Positions 7,333 through 14,657 of a stretch of 29,251 nt of DNA are shown here, in pieces. Location: assembly GCA_946479985.1 (NCBI GenBank), contig CAMLIF010000038.1, positions 1 to 29,251 on the forward strand. The letters are read 5' to 3'. Within the stretch, counting starts at the first letter, position 1; the number at the start of each line of letters is the position of its first letter. The notes under the pieces are model-generated. The model was given only the letters and a program-made list of their open reading frames with translations. It made no database searches and was not told where the DNA came from. The translations under genes were made by a program, and so were the position numbers. Source of the stretch: an uncultured Flavobacteriales bacterium (GTDB lineage Bacteria; Bacteroidota; Bacteroidia; Flavobacteriales; Crocinitomicaceae).

Positions 7333-8289
7333 TTAGGATTTACTTATTGCCTTATTAAGTTTCTTTAAATCCTTCGTTTCGACATTGTATTTATATTTTT
7401 TCGATTTAGCACGATAAAGAATTGATTTGGTTTTCAAATCAAGAACTAAGATATAACAGCCATCTCCAAAACGAATAAAATACATGACGATCTCTTCAGA
7501 ACCTTCAAGGGCCATTTTATCCAATTTTTCAGCTGACACTATTTCAGAACTCAATTTATAAGCTGCCTGAACTTTTTTCGATTTGTCGACTCTTTCATCT
7601 TTATTTGCCAATCGCTTTAAATCCACATTCACTGCATCAGAAATATACAGTTTTTGAGTTTTAAGTTTCGCCAGATCAGCTTTTGGAGTTTCTGACAAAT
7701 TCAAGTATGGGTCAAAGATAAATTGTGAGCACATAGCTGTAAATGATGACAAATAAGCCAAGTCCCAATTATAAATTTCAACCTTCGTGTATGTACTAGT
7801 TAATATTTCTAAGGGAGTTTTCGTTTTGCTGCAAACATCAACAATTAATGATTCTTCCACTGCAAGATTAGCAGAGGCTATCTGAGAAAAATTCTTATCA
7901 CTTGAATATAGAGCCGCGCTCAGCCAAAAATTCACTGAATTGATTGCAACACCTCCCGAAATAATCACTTTTCCAGTACCAGCGTCTACTTGTCTTGGTG
8001 TGAAGCTTTGATTAAAACTATTTGCAACTTGAAAAATCAGATCTCCCTCTTCGGGTATTAGTTCCACATATTCTTCAAACGAAATTAATTTAATTTCAGA
8101 ATGCTTCCAACCCTCATTCAACACCTTACTAAGATCATCCAATCTGCCATCATCAGCAGTTCGATATACGAAAAATGTTCTTTTTATTGAGTCAGTGTGA
8201 AGAGGTACTTTTGCTGAGAATCCCATTTGAGAGAACACTGCACCGGAGATTAGAAGTACTAAAAAAGATAGAAAATGTTTAAGTTTCAT
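7333..8289 (-). CDS. Secreted hypothetical protein
   Basis: This 318-aa product has a signal peptide (MKLKHFLSFLVLLISGAVFSQ, cut near Gln21) and no further membrane helix. I do not recognise the family. The middle contains a predicted alpha/beta region (FFVYRTADDG, LIFQVANSFNQSF, GKVIISGGVAINSVNFWLS), and the C-terminus is strongly basic (KSKKYKYNVETKDLKKLNK). It is transcribed alone, between a textbook Bacteroidota promoter at 8320-8350 and a terminator at 7263-7293. It may be periplasmic or surface-exposed. Confidence 0.75.
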   Translation of the reverse strand: MKLKHFLSFLVLLISGAVFSQMGFSAKVPLHTDSIKRTFFVYRTADDGRLDDLSKVLNEGWKHSEIKLISFEEYVELIPEEGDLIFQVANSFNQSFTPRQVDAGTGKVIISGGVAINSVNFWLSAALYSSDKNFSQIASANLAVEESLIVDVCSKTKTPLEILTSTYTKVEIYNWDLAYLSSFTAMCSQFIFDPYLNLSETPKADLAKLKTQKLYISDAVNVDLKRLANKDERVDKSKKVQAAYKLSSEIVSAEKLDKMALEGSEEIVMYFIRFGDGCYILVLDLKTKSILYRAKSKKYKYNVETKDLKKLNKAISKS

Positions 8290-8319
8290 GTTAAGTTTTG
8301 TTGAATTAAAAAATCAGTT

Positions 8320-8350
8320 CAAAGATAGCATTAAGAGGTCTATAAACAAA
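8320..8350 (-). promoter_or_regulatory. Consensus Bacteroidota promoter for the gene at 7333-8289
   Basis: On the minus strand, TTTG (8347-8350), a 19-base spacer and TATCTTTG (8320-8327) match the Bacteroidota TTTG-N19-TAnnTTTG promoter without a mismatch. The start codon at 8289 follows after a short leader. The -33 TTTG is the last part of the T-run of the ahcY terminator, so terminator and promoter share bases. Confidence 0.8.
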
Positions 8351-8376
8351 AAAGGAACCTCCTGCGAGATTCCTTT
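8351..8376 (-). terminator. Terminator after ahcY
   Basis: The stem is AAAGGAA (8351-8357) with TTCCTTT (8370-8376), a C/A mismatch, then inner CTC/GAG with loop CTGC. On the minus strand it ends in a T-run. It lies about 47 bases past the ahcY stop and is nearly identical in stem to the terminator at 7263-7293. Confidence 0.75.
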
Positions 8377-8394
8377 CAATGCATTTTGATCTTA

Positions 8395-8416
8395 GTCATT
8401 TCGACTTCGCTCAATG
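8395..8416. repeat. Fragment of a dispersed Bacteroidota GTCATTTCGACTxCGCTCAATGAC-type repeat
   Basis: GTCATTTCGACTTCGCTCAATG matches, in my memory, a short palindrome-flanked element frequent in Bacteroidota intergenic DNA. The expected closing arm (AATGAC) is altered here to AATGCGAGTC. It lies between the ahcY stop (8423) and its terminator, so it is transcribed in the ahcY 3' untranslated region. The identification as a repeat depends on a genome search. Confidence 0.4.
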
Positions 8417-8422
8417 CGAGTC

Positions 8423-9736
8423 TTAGTAACGGTATGCATCCGATTTGTACGGACCATCAACAGTTACATTGATATATGCTGCCTGATCTTCTGTTAAAAC
8501 ATCCAATTCAACACCAATTTTAGCCAGGTGTAAACGAGCTACTTTCTCATCCAGGTGTTTAGGAAGAACGTACACATCGTTTTCGTAGTTAGCGTGGTTT
8601 TCCCACAACTCTAACTGAGCCAATGTTTGGTTTGTAAATGAATTCGACATTACGAATGAGGGGTGACCAGTTGCACAACCTAAGTTAACTAAACGACCTT
8701 CAGCCAAAATGATCACGTCGTTTCCATTGATCGTGTAAACATCAACCTGAGGTTTTACCGTGTTTTTCGTAGAACCGTGATTTTTGTTCAACCAAGCCAT
8801 ATCAATTTCGTTATCGAAGTGACCGATATTACAAACGATTGCTTTGTCTTTCATGTTCTCGAAATGACGACCAACGATGATGTCTTTGTTACCTGTTGTT
8901 GTAACAATGATATCTGCACGATTAACACAGTTGTCCAATTTTTTCACTTCAAATCCGTCCATTGCAGCTTGCAGCGCACAAATCGGATCGATCTCAGTAA
9001 CAATTACACGAGCACCAGCTCCACGCAATGAAGCAGCAGAACCTTTACCAACGTCACCATAACCACAAACAACAGCTACTTTTCCAGCCATCATTACATC
9101 AGTTGCACGACGAATAGAATCTACCAAAGACTCTTTACATCCGTATTTGTTATCGAATTTTGATTTAGTTACTGAATCGTTTACATTGATTGCAGGCATA
9201 ACCAAAGTTCCGTTTTTCTTACGGTCATATAAACGAAGAACTCCTGTTGTAGTTTCTTCAGACAATCCTTTAATTCCAGCTGTTAATTCAGGAAAACGGT
9301 CAAAAACCATATTCGTTAAATCACCACCATCATCTAAGATCATGTTCAATGGTTCTCCACCTTCGAAAGCGAAAATTGTTTGCTCGATACACCAGTCAAA
9401 CTCTTCTTCGTTCATTCCTTTCCATGCGAAAACAGGGATTCCGGCAGCAGCTATTGCAGCAGCAGCGTGATCCTGAGTTGAGAAGATATTACATGAAGAC
9501 CATGTAACTTCTGCACCCAATTCAACCAATGTTTCTATTAAAACCGCAGTTTGAATAGTCATGTGAAGACAACCAGCAATACGCGCGCCCTTTAAAGGTT
9601 TGCTTGCTCCGTACTCTTCACGCAACGACATTAATCCTGGCATTTCTGCTTCAGCCAAAACGATTTCTTTACGTCCCCATTCAGCAAGTGAAATGTCTTT
9701 TACTTTGTAAGCTAATTTTTCTGTTGTATTGCTCAT
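8423..9736 (-). CDS. ahcY: Adenosylhomocysteinase (S-adenosyl-L-homocysteine hydrolase)
   Basis: It converts S-adenosylhomocysteine to adenosine and homocysteine in the cytosol with tightly bound NAD, removing the inhibitor made by methyltransferases. The 437-aa length is normal. Visible marks are [16 protein letters not shown] with active-site His58, the acidic [10 protein letters not shown] segment (134-143), Lys191 and Asp195 in [12 protein letters not shown], the NAD-binding GYGDVGKG at 225-232, and the conserved C-terminal tail ending in DAYRY that reaches the NAD of the neighbouring subunit. The gene stands alone with its own promoter (9766-9773) and terminator (8351-8376). I see no S-adenosylhomocysteine riboswitch in its short leader. 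Confidence 0.98.
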   Translation of the reverse strand: MSNTTEKLAYKVKDISLAEWGRKEIVLAEAEMPGLMSLREEYGASKPLKGARIAGCLHMTIQTAVLIETLVELGAEVTWSSCNIFSTQDHAAAAIAAAGIPVFAWKGMNEEEFDWCIEQTIFAFEGGEPLNMILDDGGDLTNMVFDRFPELTAGIKGLSEETTTGVLRLYDRKKNGTLVMPAINVNDSVTKSKFDNKYGCKESLVDSIRRATDVMMAGKVAVVCGYGDVGKGSAASLRGAGARVIVTEIDPICALQAAMDGFEVKKLDNCVNRADIIVTTTGNKDIIVGRHFENMKDKAIVCNIGHFDNEIDMAWLNKNHGSTKNTVKPQVDVYTINGNDVIILAEGRLVNLGCATGHPSFVMSNSFTNQTLAQLELWENHANYENDVYVLPKHLDEKVARLHLAKIGVELDVLTEDQAAYINVTVDGPYKSDAYRY

Positions 9737-9765
9737 AATTATGAATTGCTCTAATTTTCAGTGAG

Positions 9766-9773
9766 CAAAGATA
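9766..9773 (-). promoter_or_regulatory. Candidate -7 box of the ahcY promoter
   Basis: On the minus strand TATCTTTG matches TAnnTTTG exactly, about 30 bases before the ahcY ATG. With a 19-base spacer the -33 position holds TTTT, one mismatch from TTTG. The leader would be only about 25 bases, too short for a riboswitch. Confidence 0.6.
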
Positions 9774-9823
9774 CTGCATAGGTTTGTGAATTAAAAACTG
9801 AAATTGTAAAATTGAGCTGTCAA

Positions 9824-9860
9824 AAGTCAAAAGCGTATCTTAACGCTTAAATATTGACTT
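9824..9860. promoter_or_regulatory. Nested inverted repeat between ahcY and the GNAT-like/UbiA operon
   Basis: AAGTCAA (9824-9830) and AAGCGT (9831-9836) pair with TTGACTT (9854-9860) and ACGCTT (9843-9848). The loop is ATCTTA and an AAATA bulge lies on one side. The inner arm is a perfect 6-bp dyad with a 6-base gap. It sits in the divergent intergenic region, 41 bases before the start at 9902, upstream of the ahcY promoter. It could be an operator or a leader hairpin; neither is shown. Confidence 0.35.
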
Positions 9861-9901
9861 CAATTTAATCATTCTAAAACCAAAGAATTGTAAACTAACT
9901 C

Positions 9902-10630
9902 ATGACTACGCTTATTGTTGTTGGCATTTTTCTCTTATTCATACTGGCTGTTTTGGTTTTCATTTGTTTAATGACCCGTAAAATTGCAGTTACAACGGTC
10001 TGGGCGAACTTTGACAAACAGGCCGGAAAGCGAGTTACCAAATCTCACTCAGGGATACTGGAAATGGAAACGTTCCTGAGAGAAGAAGCATTTCAAAATG
10101 TGAAGATGATTAAATCGGAACAGTTTTATTCTGATGAAGACATGTCGGAGCCATACCAAATTACGGTTATCTACCATAGAAGGACGAAAACACCGTTGCT
10201 TTCATCTCGTGGAATTTTTGATCGAAAAAAAATAATACAGACTATTGAAGGTGAGGGAAAATTTGAACCGGAAGAGGAATTAGAAATACACAATCAGGAA
10301 ATCTGCCTCTTTGATCGATTAGCCGGAAACGTTGAAAACCCTTTATATCGAAAACACCGGGATCTCGTTTTCGCAAAATTCTATGCTGAAATTGTTCGAT
10401 TACATGGGAAAAAAACTATTTTCCTTATGGCACGAAGCGAACCTCGGGAAAAGTTACTGACCAAATATATCCGAATTGGATTCAACCCGGTACGACAAAC
10501 TGAGCACAACGGAAAAACACATTGGGTAGTGAAATCAACGTACACCGATTTTCAAAAACTGGCAAAACGAAATTTGTGGCTTCGCATTTTGGTTGACTTT
10601 ACAAAAACGTTTTCGAAACAAACGCTATGA
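9902..10630 (+). CDS. Membrane-anchored protein with a GNAT-like C-terminal region
   Basis: This 242-aa product has one N-terminal membrane helix (about 3-25), a short cytosolic link and a soluble region. Its last hundred residues include AKFYAEIVRLHGKKTIFLMARSEPR and LLTKYIRIGFNPVRQT, which look like the acyl-CoA-binding helix and the terminal strand pair of GNAT acyltransferases (typical Y-x-x-x-GF). The classic Q/RxxGxG/A motif is not clear, so the assignment is weak. Its stop overlaps the start of the UbiA-family gene by four bases (ATGA, 10627-10630), so the two are translationally coupled and probably act on the same membrane lipid or quinone-like product. That last point is inference. 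Confidence 0.6.
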   Translation: MTTLIVVGIFLLFILAVLVFICLMTRKIAVTTVWANFDKQAGKRVTKSHSGILEMETFLREEAFQNVKMIKSEQFYSDEDMSEPYQITVIYHRRTKTPLLSSRGIFDRKKIIQTIEGEGKFEPEEELEIHNQEICLFDRLAGNVENPLYRKHRDLVFAKFYAEIVRLHGKKTIFLMARSEPREKLLTKYIRIGFNPVRQTEHNGKTHWVVKSTYTDFQKLAKRNLWLRILVDFTKTFSKQTL

Positions 10631-11520
10631 AAACAGTTATTGCCTATTTAAAACTTATGCGTTGGTTTCATGAAGTGGTTGTAATCATTCCTTTTGTAGG
10701 ATTGTTTTCTATTGTTTATTATCACGCCAAAACTATCAACCTCAGTGATCAACTGAATATCGTTGATTTTGCCTTACTCTGCTTTTGTGTGCAACTTTTA
10801 ATTGCTGCCGGTTGCGTGCTTAACGATCTAATGGATTACAAAATAGACCAGGTAAACAAACCCCATACTCAGGCTTTAGGGCCGGTTATTTCTTTGAGAA
10901 AAGGCTGGATCACTTTCACGCTGCTGACATGCGCAATTGTAATGCTTACCATTTGGATTTCAATTTCTTCGTTTCATGATTGGTGGTGGATCGCAACACT
11001 TGTTTATATTGCATCCATAACATACGATGTATATTTCAAACGTTCGCCATTATTGGGAAACATCCTTATTGCACTGATTACTGCAGCTATACCATTAACG
11101 CTAAAATTCTATCTTGCAGATACTCTTGTGATTCTTCAAAACCCAAAAATCGACTTATTGATTTACTTGTACGCAGCGCTTTCTTTCGCGATTATTGTTC
11201 CGAGAGAATTGAGTTTAGATATTTCAGATATCGACGGCGACATTGCAGATAACTGCAGAACGCTTCCTATTGTAATTGGTCCAAAAAACGCTATGAAAGT
11301 TGTATACGCTTTCCTGGCAATCAACCTTACCGGATTTATTCTATTGTCTGTTTTTGCTCCTTATTTATGGATTACAAATCTGGTATTGACTATTGGTCAT
11401 TTGCACTACATTTATTTACTCTCAAAATGCAAAACACGCCTGGACATTATAAAAGCCGGAAGATGGATTTGGCTTACAATGATCCTGGGATTAATAGGAT
11501 ATGCTGTTCAGAGCCTGTAA
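10627..11520 (+). CDS. UbiA-family prenyltransferase
   Basis: This 297-aa membrane protein has about eight or nine hydrophobic helices. The two aspartate-rich motifs that bind Mg-prenyl diphosphate are present: NDLMDYKID at 66-74 (NDxxDxxxD) and DISDIDGD at 198-205. The family transfers an isoprenoid chain to an aromatic or polyol acceptor (menaquinone or heme O synthesis, geranylgeranylglyceryl phosphate and similar lipids). The acceptor cannot be read from the sequence. The LDISDIDGDIADNCRTLPIVIG segment resembles the geranylgeranylglycerol-phosphate and homogentisate branches more than UbiA proper. It is coupled to the preceding GNAT-like gene by a 4-base ATGA overlap. Confidence 0.88.
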   Translation: MKTVIAYLKLMRWFHEVVVIIPFVGLFSIVYYHAKTINLSDQLNIVDFALLCFCVQLLIAAGCVLNDLMDYKIDQVNKPHTQALGPVISLRKGWITFTLLTCAIVMLTIWISISSFHDWWWIATLVYIASITYDVYFKRSPLLGNILIALITAAIPLTLKFYLADTLVILQNPKIDLLIYLYAALSFAIIVPRELSLDISDIDGDIADNCRTLPIVIGPKNAMKVVYAFLAINLTGFILLSVFAPYLWITNLVLTIGHLHYIYLLSKCKTRLDIIKAGRWIWLTMILGLIGYAVQSL

Positions 11521-11565
11521 CTACAGCACCGTTGAATATATACTCTTATCCTGTAACAATCCTGA

Positions 11566-12342
11566 TTAATTTTCTCTCGGAACACCAATCAAGTGTAAAA
11601 TTGTAGCCGGCCCTGATTTTACTTTCCCGATGTTCCAATTGTAATTTTCATGACCTTTCACCCTGCTCACCAGTTCTTCCATTTCAGGAATGGTGTACGT
11701 GCGAAGTGCCGATAGTATTCCATCGAGCAGAACGAATAACGGAACGAAGGGAATAATATAAGTGAAGATGATTCTTCCGATTGAAAACGGGCGAATAAAT
11801 GGCGTTACGAAAAGCACATTCAACGGAGAAAAAATCATTGCAATGACACTTTTCAGATTTCGTTCCTGGGATTCGAATAGTGCGATTGCGCTCCCAGCAT
11901 TCACTGCGTTTTGAAGAATCTTCACTGCATCTTCTTCACGAAAATGATGCAGAGATAAAAACTGGGTTCTTAATCCAACCAAATCGGACGGAACATTCAT
12001 CGCATCAACGCTTTCTGTTCTGTAGGTGAATCTATTTGATTGTTTGGCAGTGAAAGCAAAAGCTTTTTCATTCGGGTAAAAATCTGTCAGAACCACTTTT
12101 ATATCCGGATGATCTTTTTCCAATGCGGAAACCAGGCTAATCAATCCACCACCACCTCCTGAAGCTAAATCTACAATGGTAGAGTTTCCGCTTTTCGACA
12201 ATGTTTCTGACAACAATGGAACAATTCTTTTGTAGACATTAAACTTGTTGGAAACAAACTGAAGGAAATCAGTCAAATAATTACGAAGGAAATCAGGGAA
12301 CCAGCGCTGATCTTCGAATTCAAATAAATGCTTGCGTTTCAT
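11566..12342 (-). CDS. Class I SAM-dependent methyltransferase-like protein with a hydrophobic C-terminal half
   Basis: This 258-aa protein carries motif I of class I methyltransferases, VDLASGGGGGLISL at about 57-70, and an acidic second-strand end (VVLTDFYPNE, near 84-93). A later FLSLHHF segment fits motif IV/post-I positions. Residues about 165-210 hold two hydrophobic stretches (IAMIFSPLNVLFVTPF and IIFTYIIPFVPLFVLL), so it is probably bound to the inner membrane and may act on a lipid or other hydrophobic substrate. It is transcribed divergently from a TetR-family gene; the 72-base intergenic region contains an operator overlapping its promoter, so it is the likely regulated target. The substrate is unknown. 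Confidence 0.75.
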   Translation of the reverse strand: MKRKHLFEFEDQRWFPDFLRNYLTDFLQFVSNKFNVYKRIVPLLSETLSKSGNSTIVDLASGGGGGLISLVSALEKDHPDIKVVLTDFYPNEKAFAFTAKQSNRFTYRTESVDAMNVPSDLVGLRTQFLSLHHFREEDAVKILQNAVNAGSAIALFESQERNLKSVIAMIFSPLNVLFVTPFIRPFSIGRIIFTYIIPFVPLFVLLDGILSALRTYTIPEMEELVSRVKGHENYNWNIGKVKSGPATILHLIGVPREN

Positions 12343-12350
12343 GGCACTAT

Positions 12351-12411
12351 TTTTACTAACTTTAGGTCAAAGTTACTAAAACCATCTGATTCTAGGTCAA
12401 GTTTACTAAAA
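12351..12411. promoter_or_regulatory. TetR-type operator: 31-bp inverted repeat plus a third half-site
   Basis: TTTTACTAACTTT (12351-12363) and AAAGTTACTAAAA (12369-12381) form an inverted repeat with one mismatch in 13 bp around AGGTC. The half AGGTCAAAGTTACTAAAA recurs as a direct copy, AGGTCAAGTTTACTAAAA, at 12394-12411, 30 bases away, about three helical turns. The region lies between the divergent methyltransferase and TetR starts and covers the methyltransferase -7 box. Repression of both genes by the TetR protein is the natural reading. Confidence 0.75.
12368..12375 (-). promoter_or_regulatory. -7 box of the methyltransferase promoter within the operator
   Basis: TAACTTTG on the minus strand matches TAnnTTTG exactly and lies wholly within the inverted repeat at 12351-12381, about 25 bases before the start codon at 12342. 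By symmetry, TAACTTTA at 12357-12364 on the plus strand (last base mismatched) could serve the TetR gene. Confidence 0.6.
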
Positions 12412-12414
12412 ACA

Positions 12415-13026
12415 ATGAAAACCCGAGACAAAATCTTAGCTACAGCGCTTCAGCTCTTTAATAAATATGGAGTTCCAAATATTACTTTGCGTAGAATTGC
12501 AGCTGAGATGAAGATTAGTCAGGGGAACCTGAATTATCATTTTAAATTGCGCGAAGACATTATTGAAGCCCTCTATTATCAACTAATGGAGGTTTTCAAT
12601 GGGGAAAAAGAAAAGCTCTCAACGGAGGAAATGAATTTTCAGTTCATACTCGATTCTACGCGCACAGGAATGGAAGCACTATTCCGCTACCGTTTTTTGA
12701 TGGTGGATTTCAACCAGAATATGCGGGAAAATCCAAAACTGCATGAGCAGTTTATTCAATTAGAACAAATACGGAAACAAACCTATCTCCTCTCCTTCAA
12801 CATAGCAATTAATGCCGGAATTATGCGTGCACCGGCATTTAAAACAGAATACGAAGGTTTGAATGAGCGCATCCGGGTTTTCAGTGATTACTGGATTGCA
12901 TCAGCCGCAGTTTACAATGAATCGGAAGAAACCACGGTTGACAAATACCACGGTTTGTTGGTTGAAATGTTTTTTCCTTATTTCACAAAGGATGCACAAC
13001 GGGAGTTTTTACTAAAACGTTTGTAA
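12415..13026 (+). CDS. TetR-family transcriptional regulator
   Basis: This 203-aa repressor-type protein starts at MKTRDKILATALQLFNKYG. An in-frame extension back to 12328 would run through the operator and overlap the divergent gene, so it is rejected. The N-terminal HTH spans about 22-46 (ITLRRIAAEMKISQGNLNYHFK), with the typical family end YHFK. The C-terminal all-helical domain (FRYRFLMVDFNQNMRENPKLHEQF and onward) is the ligand and dimer part; its ligand is unknown. It is divergent from the methyltransferase-like gene, and the operator at 12351-12411 lies directly before its start, which points to autoregulation. Confidence 0.92.
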   Translation: MKTRDKILATALQLFNKYGVPNITLRRIAAEMKISQGNLNYHFKLREDIIEALYYQLMEVFNGEKEKLSTEEMNFQFILDSTRTGMEALFRYRFLMVDFNQNMRENPKLHEQFIQLEQIRKQTYLLSFNIAINAGIMRAPAFKTEYEGLNERIRVFSDYWIASAAVYNESEETTVDKYHGLLVEMFFPYFTKDAQREFLLKRL

Positions 13027-13042
13027 AGGTCGGCCGTGGTCG

Positions 13043-13077
13043 TTTGTAGGAGGTAAGTCGCGACTTACCCCTACAAA
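13043..13077. repeat. Palindromic element with AAGTCGCGACTT core at the end of the phosphatase gene
   Basis: TTTGTAGG (13043-13050) pairs with CCTACAAA (13070-13077), and GGTAAGTCG (13052-13060) pairs with CGACTTACC (13061-13069), with one bulged A at 13051. It lies between the convergent TetR and phosphatase genes. The stop codon of the phosphatase gene (13071-13073) is inside the right arm. It resembles the hairpin at 16301-16325 in its core and CCT-A/G-CA edge. Confidence 0.8.
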
Positions 13078-14006
13078 AAGATTTCTTTCATAACCCTACC
13101 CTTCCCATACGGAAATGCAATATGCAAAAGTTCACTAATTGTGGCCGAAATATCGATTTGCTCATAGGTTGCAGAAAGTTCCAGGTTTTGTTTAAAATCA
13201 GGTGATAAAGCGAAAAACTCAATATGCCGACAACCTTCACAATTATCACCGTGAGTGACATAGCCATTCGATATTCCATCCAGATGCCGTCCGTGATCAT
13301 TTGTTACAATGAGCGTTGTTTTATCCTTATAATGCGGATCACATTGAATGAACTTCCAAATTTCTCCTACGAAAACATCGGTCTTCTGAATTGCCTTCAG
13401 GTAATTTGTCCAATCCGATTGATGGGCATAGTAATCGGGATCTTTGAAGTTAACGACGGTTAATACCGGCTGTGAATTATTCAACGCTGATATTACATGC
13501 TGGAAAGTAGCAAAATCAGACCGATATCCACCGGTACCATTTCCGTTTACACCACAATCAATGGAAGGCCTGTACTGTCCATGCCAATCTGCAGAGATGC
13601 AATCGGATAAGATATGGAGCTTATCTTTTGATGCGATGACGGTAGATTCAGAAGAAGAATTTCCGGTTTGCTTCAGCCAAAGCTGCATAACAGACGGATA
13701 ATACGGGAATTGTGTTCCGTTATTTACAATGTTTTCATAATTCCCTGTGCAAATTGCGGAATGGCCCGGATTTGTATACGTTGCTCCGTTATTCCTGAAA
13801 TTAGTAATCAATATGCCTTCTGATAAAAGACTGTCCCGCACAGGAATGTTTGTTCTTAACGGATCTCCCCATGTTTCGGAATAGCGCGGTCCGTCGATCA
13901 CAATAACGATAACGTTTTCCGTCTTATACTCAATTAAGGGTGTATGATCATTTGTGCAGGTAGAAAGAACAAAAAGCAACAGTACCAAAAAACCACATCG
14001 TAACAT
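13071..14006 (-). CDS. Alkaline phosphatase superfamily lipoprotein
   Basis: This 311-aa product has lipobox LSTC with Cys17, from the ATG at 14006. The in-frame upstream start at 14084 would cross the dcw terminator hairpin and spoil the signal peptide. Marks of the alkaline-phosphatase/phosphodiesterase fold are IVIDGPRYSE with metal ligand Asp38, TYTNPGHSAICTG with the likely nucleophile Thr78, NFKDPDYYAH with Asp and His ligands, TNDHGRHLDG, and GYVTHGDNC. All the metal-site groups seem present, so it is probably an active phosphatase, phosphodiesterase or sulfatase at the envelope. Its substrate is unknown. The gene ends inside the palindromic element at 13043-13077. Confidence 0.85.
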   Translation of the reverse strand: MLRCGFLVLLLFVLSTCTNDHTPLIEYKTENVIVIVIDGPRYSETWGDPLRTNIPVRDSLLSEGILITNFRNNGATYTNPGHSAICTGNYENIVNNGTQFPYYPSVMQLWLKQTGNSSSESTVIASKDKLHILSDCISADWHGQYRPSIDCGVNGNGTGGYRSDFATFQHVISALNNSQPVLTVVNFKDPDYYAHQSDWTNYLKAIQKTDVFVGEIWKFIQCDPHYKDKTTLIVTNDHGRHLDGISNGYVTHGDNCEGCRHIEFFALSPDFKQNLELSATYEQIDISATISELLHIAFPYGKGRVMKEIFL

Positions 14007-14034
14007 GATGCAATATAAAGTAAAATATTGAACA

Positions 14035-14066
14035 CAGAAAAAATCCTCCCGTTTCCAAGAGGATTT
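14035..14066 (-). terminator. Terminator closing the dcw transcript
   Basis: AAATCCTC (14041-14048) pairs with GAGGATTT (14059-14066) around a 10-nt loop; on the minus strand the stem is followed by a T-run (14035-14040). It is the first strong terminator after ftsZ and the YqeY gene. A smaller hairpin, AAGTCT/AGACTT with loop AAGC, lies just before it at 14084-14099. Confidence 0.8.
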
Positions 14067-14116
14067 CACCAACAATAAAAACAAAGTCTAAGCAGACTTG
14101 TCTTCGAATAAAGCCA

Positions 14117-14566
14117 TTACAAATTGGCCAGGGCTTCTTTCACTAATTCAGACACACGTTTACCGTCTGCTTTACCAGCTAATTGCCCTGATACAGGTCC
14201 CATTACTTTTCCCATATCACTTGGCCCCGCAGCACCCACTTCCTGGATTTTTGCAGCAATTACCGCACGAACTTCGTCGTCCGACATCATTTTTGGCAAG
14301 TACGCTTCAATAACCTTAGCCTGAAACATTTCAACATCAGCTAAATCCTGACGCCCTTGCTCAACGTACAAATCGTACGTTTCCATGCGTTGTTTGTAGA
14401 GTTTCATGACAATTTTGTTTGCCACTTCATCACTTACTTCTCCCGCACCTGATGTTGCTTCCAACATCAGTTTACTTTTAATATCGCGCAATGCTTCAAG
14501 ACGTTCTTTTTCTCTTGCAAGCATTGCACTTTTTATATCCTGATTTATTTTTTCTGTAAAACTCAT
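14117..14566 (-). CDS. GatB/YqeY-domain protein
   Basis: This 149-aa protein is of the YqeY family: the whole product is the domain found at the end of the GatB subunit of the tRNA amidotransferase, which binds tRNA. The helical start with LRDIKSKLMLEAT and the end GPSDMGKVMGPVSGQLAGKADGKRVSELVKEAL are typical of the family. The independent protein's exact role is not settled. It is the last gene of the dcw cluster, 91 bases after ftsZ, a position common in Bacteroidota, and is followed by a terminator at 14035-14066. Confidence 0.92.
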   Translation of the reverse strand: MSFTEKINQDIKSAMLAREKERLEALRDIKSKLMLEATSGAGEVSDEVANKIVMKLYKQRMETYDLYVEQGRQDLADVEMFQAKVIEAYLPKMMSDDEVRAVIAAKIQEVGAAGPSDMGKVMGPVSGQLAGKADGKRVSELVKEALANL

Positions 14567-14619
14567 TTTTGAGGATTTTAGGTCCTGATGCCTAATCTAC
14601 ATTATTTTTTTGAAACTTT

Positions 14620-14653
14620 AGACGATAGACTAATAAACGCATCGTCTTTAGTC
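14620..14653 (-). other. Two mutually exclusive hairpins just after the ftsZ stop
   Basis: In the transcript GACTAA (14653-14648) can pair with TTAGTC (14633-14628), and AGACGAT (14647-14641) with ATCGTCT (14626-14620). The arms interleave, so the two stems compete. The element begins four bases after the ftsZ stop codon and lies between ftsZ and the YqeY gene. The function is unknown. Confidence 0.35.
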
Positions 14654-14657
14654 TCTC

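Noticed and set aside
9737..9765. SAM or SAH riboswitch upstream of ahcY
   Set aside because: The leader after the likely promoter is only about 25-30 bases, with no aptamer-like fold.
12328..12414. Longer TetR start
   Set aside because: It would run across the operator and overlap the divergent methyltransferase; the ATG at 12415 opens the usual TetR N-terminus.
14007..14084. Longer start for the phosphatase lipoprotein
   Set aside because: It overlaps the dcw terminator and hides the lipoprotein signal that begins at 14006.
14620..14653. H-type pseudoknot after ftsZ
   Set aside because: The joining segments are 0 and 1 bases, too short to cross 6-7 bp stems; competing hairpins are more likely.
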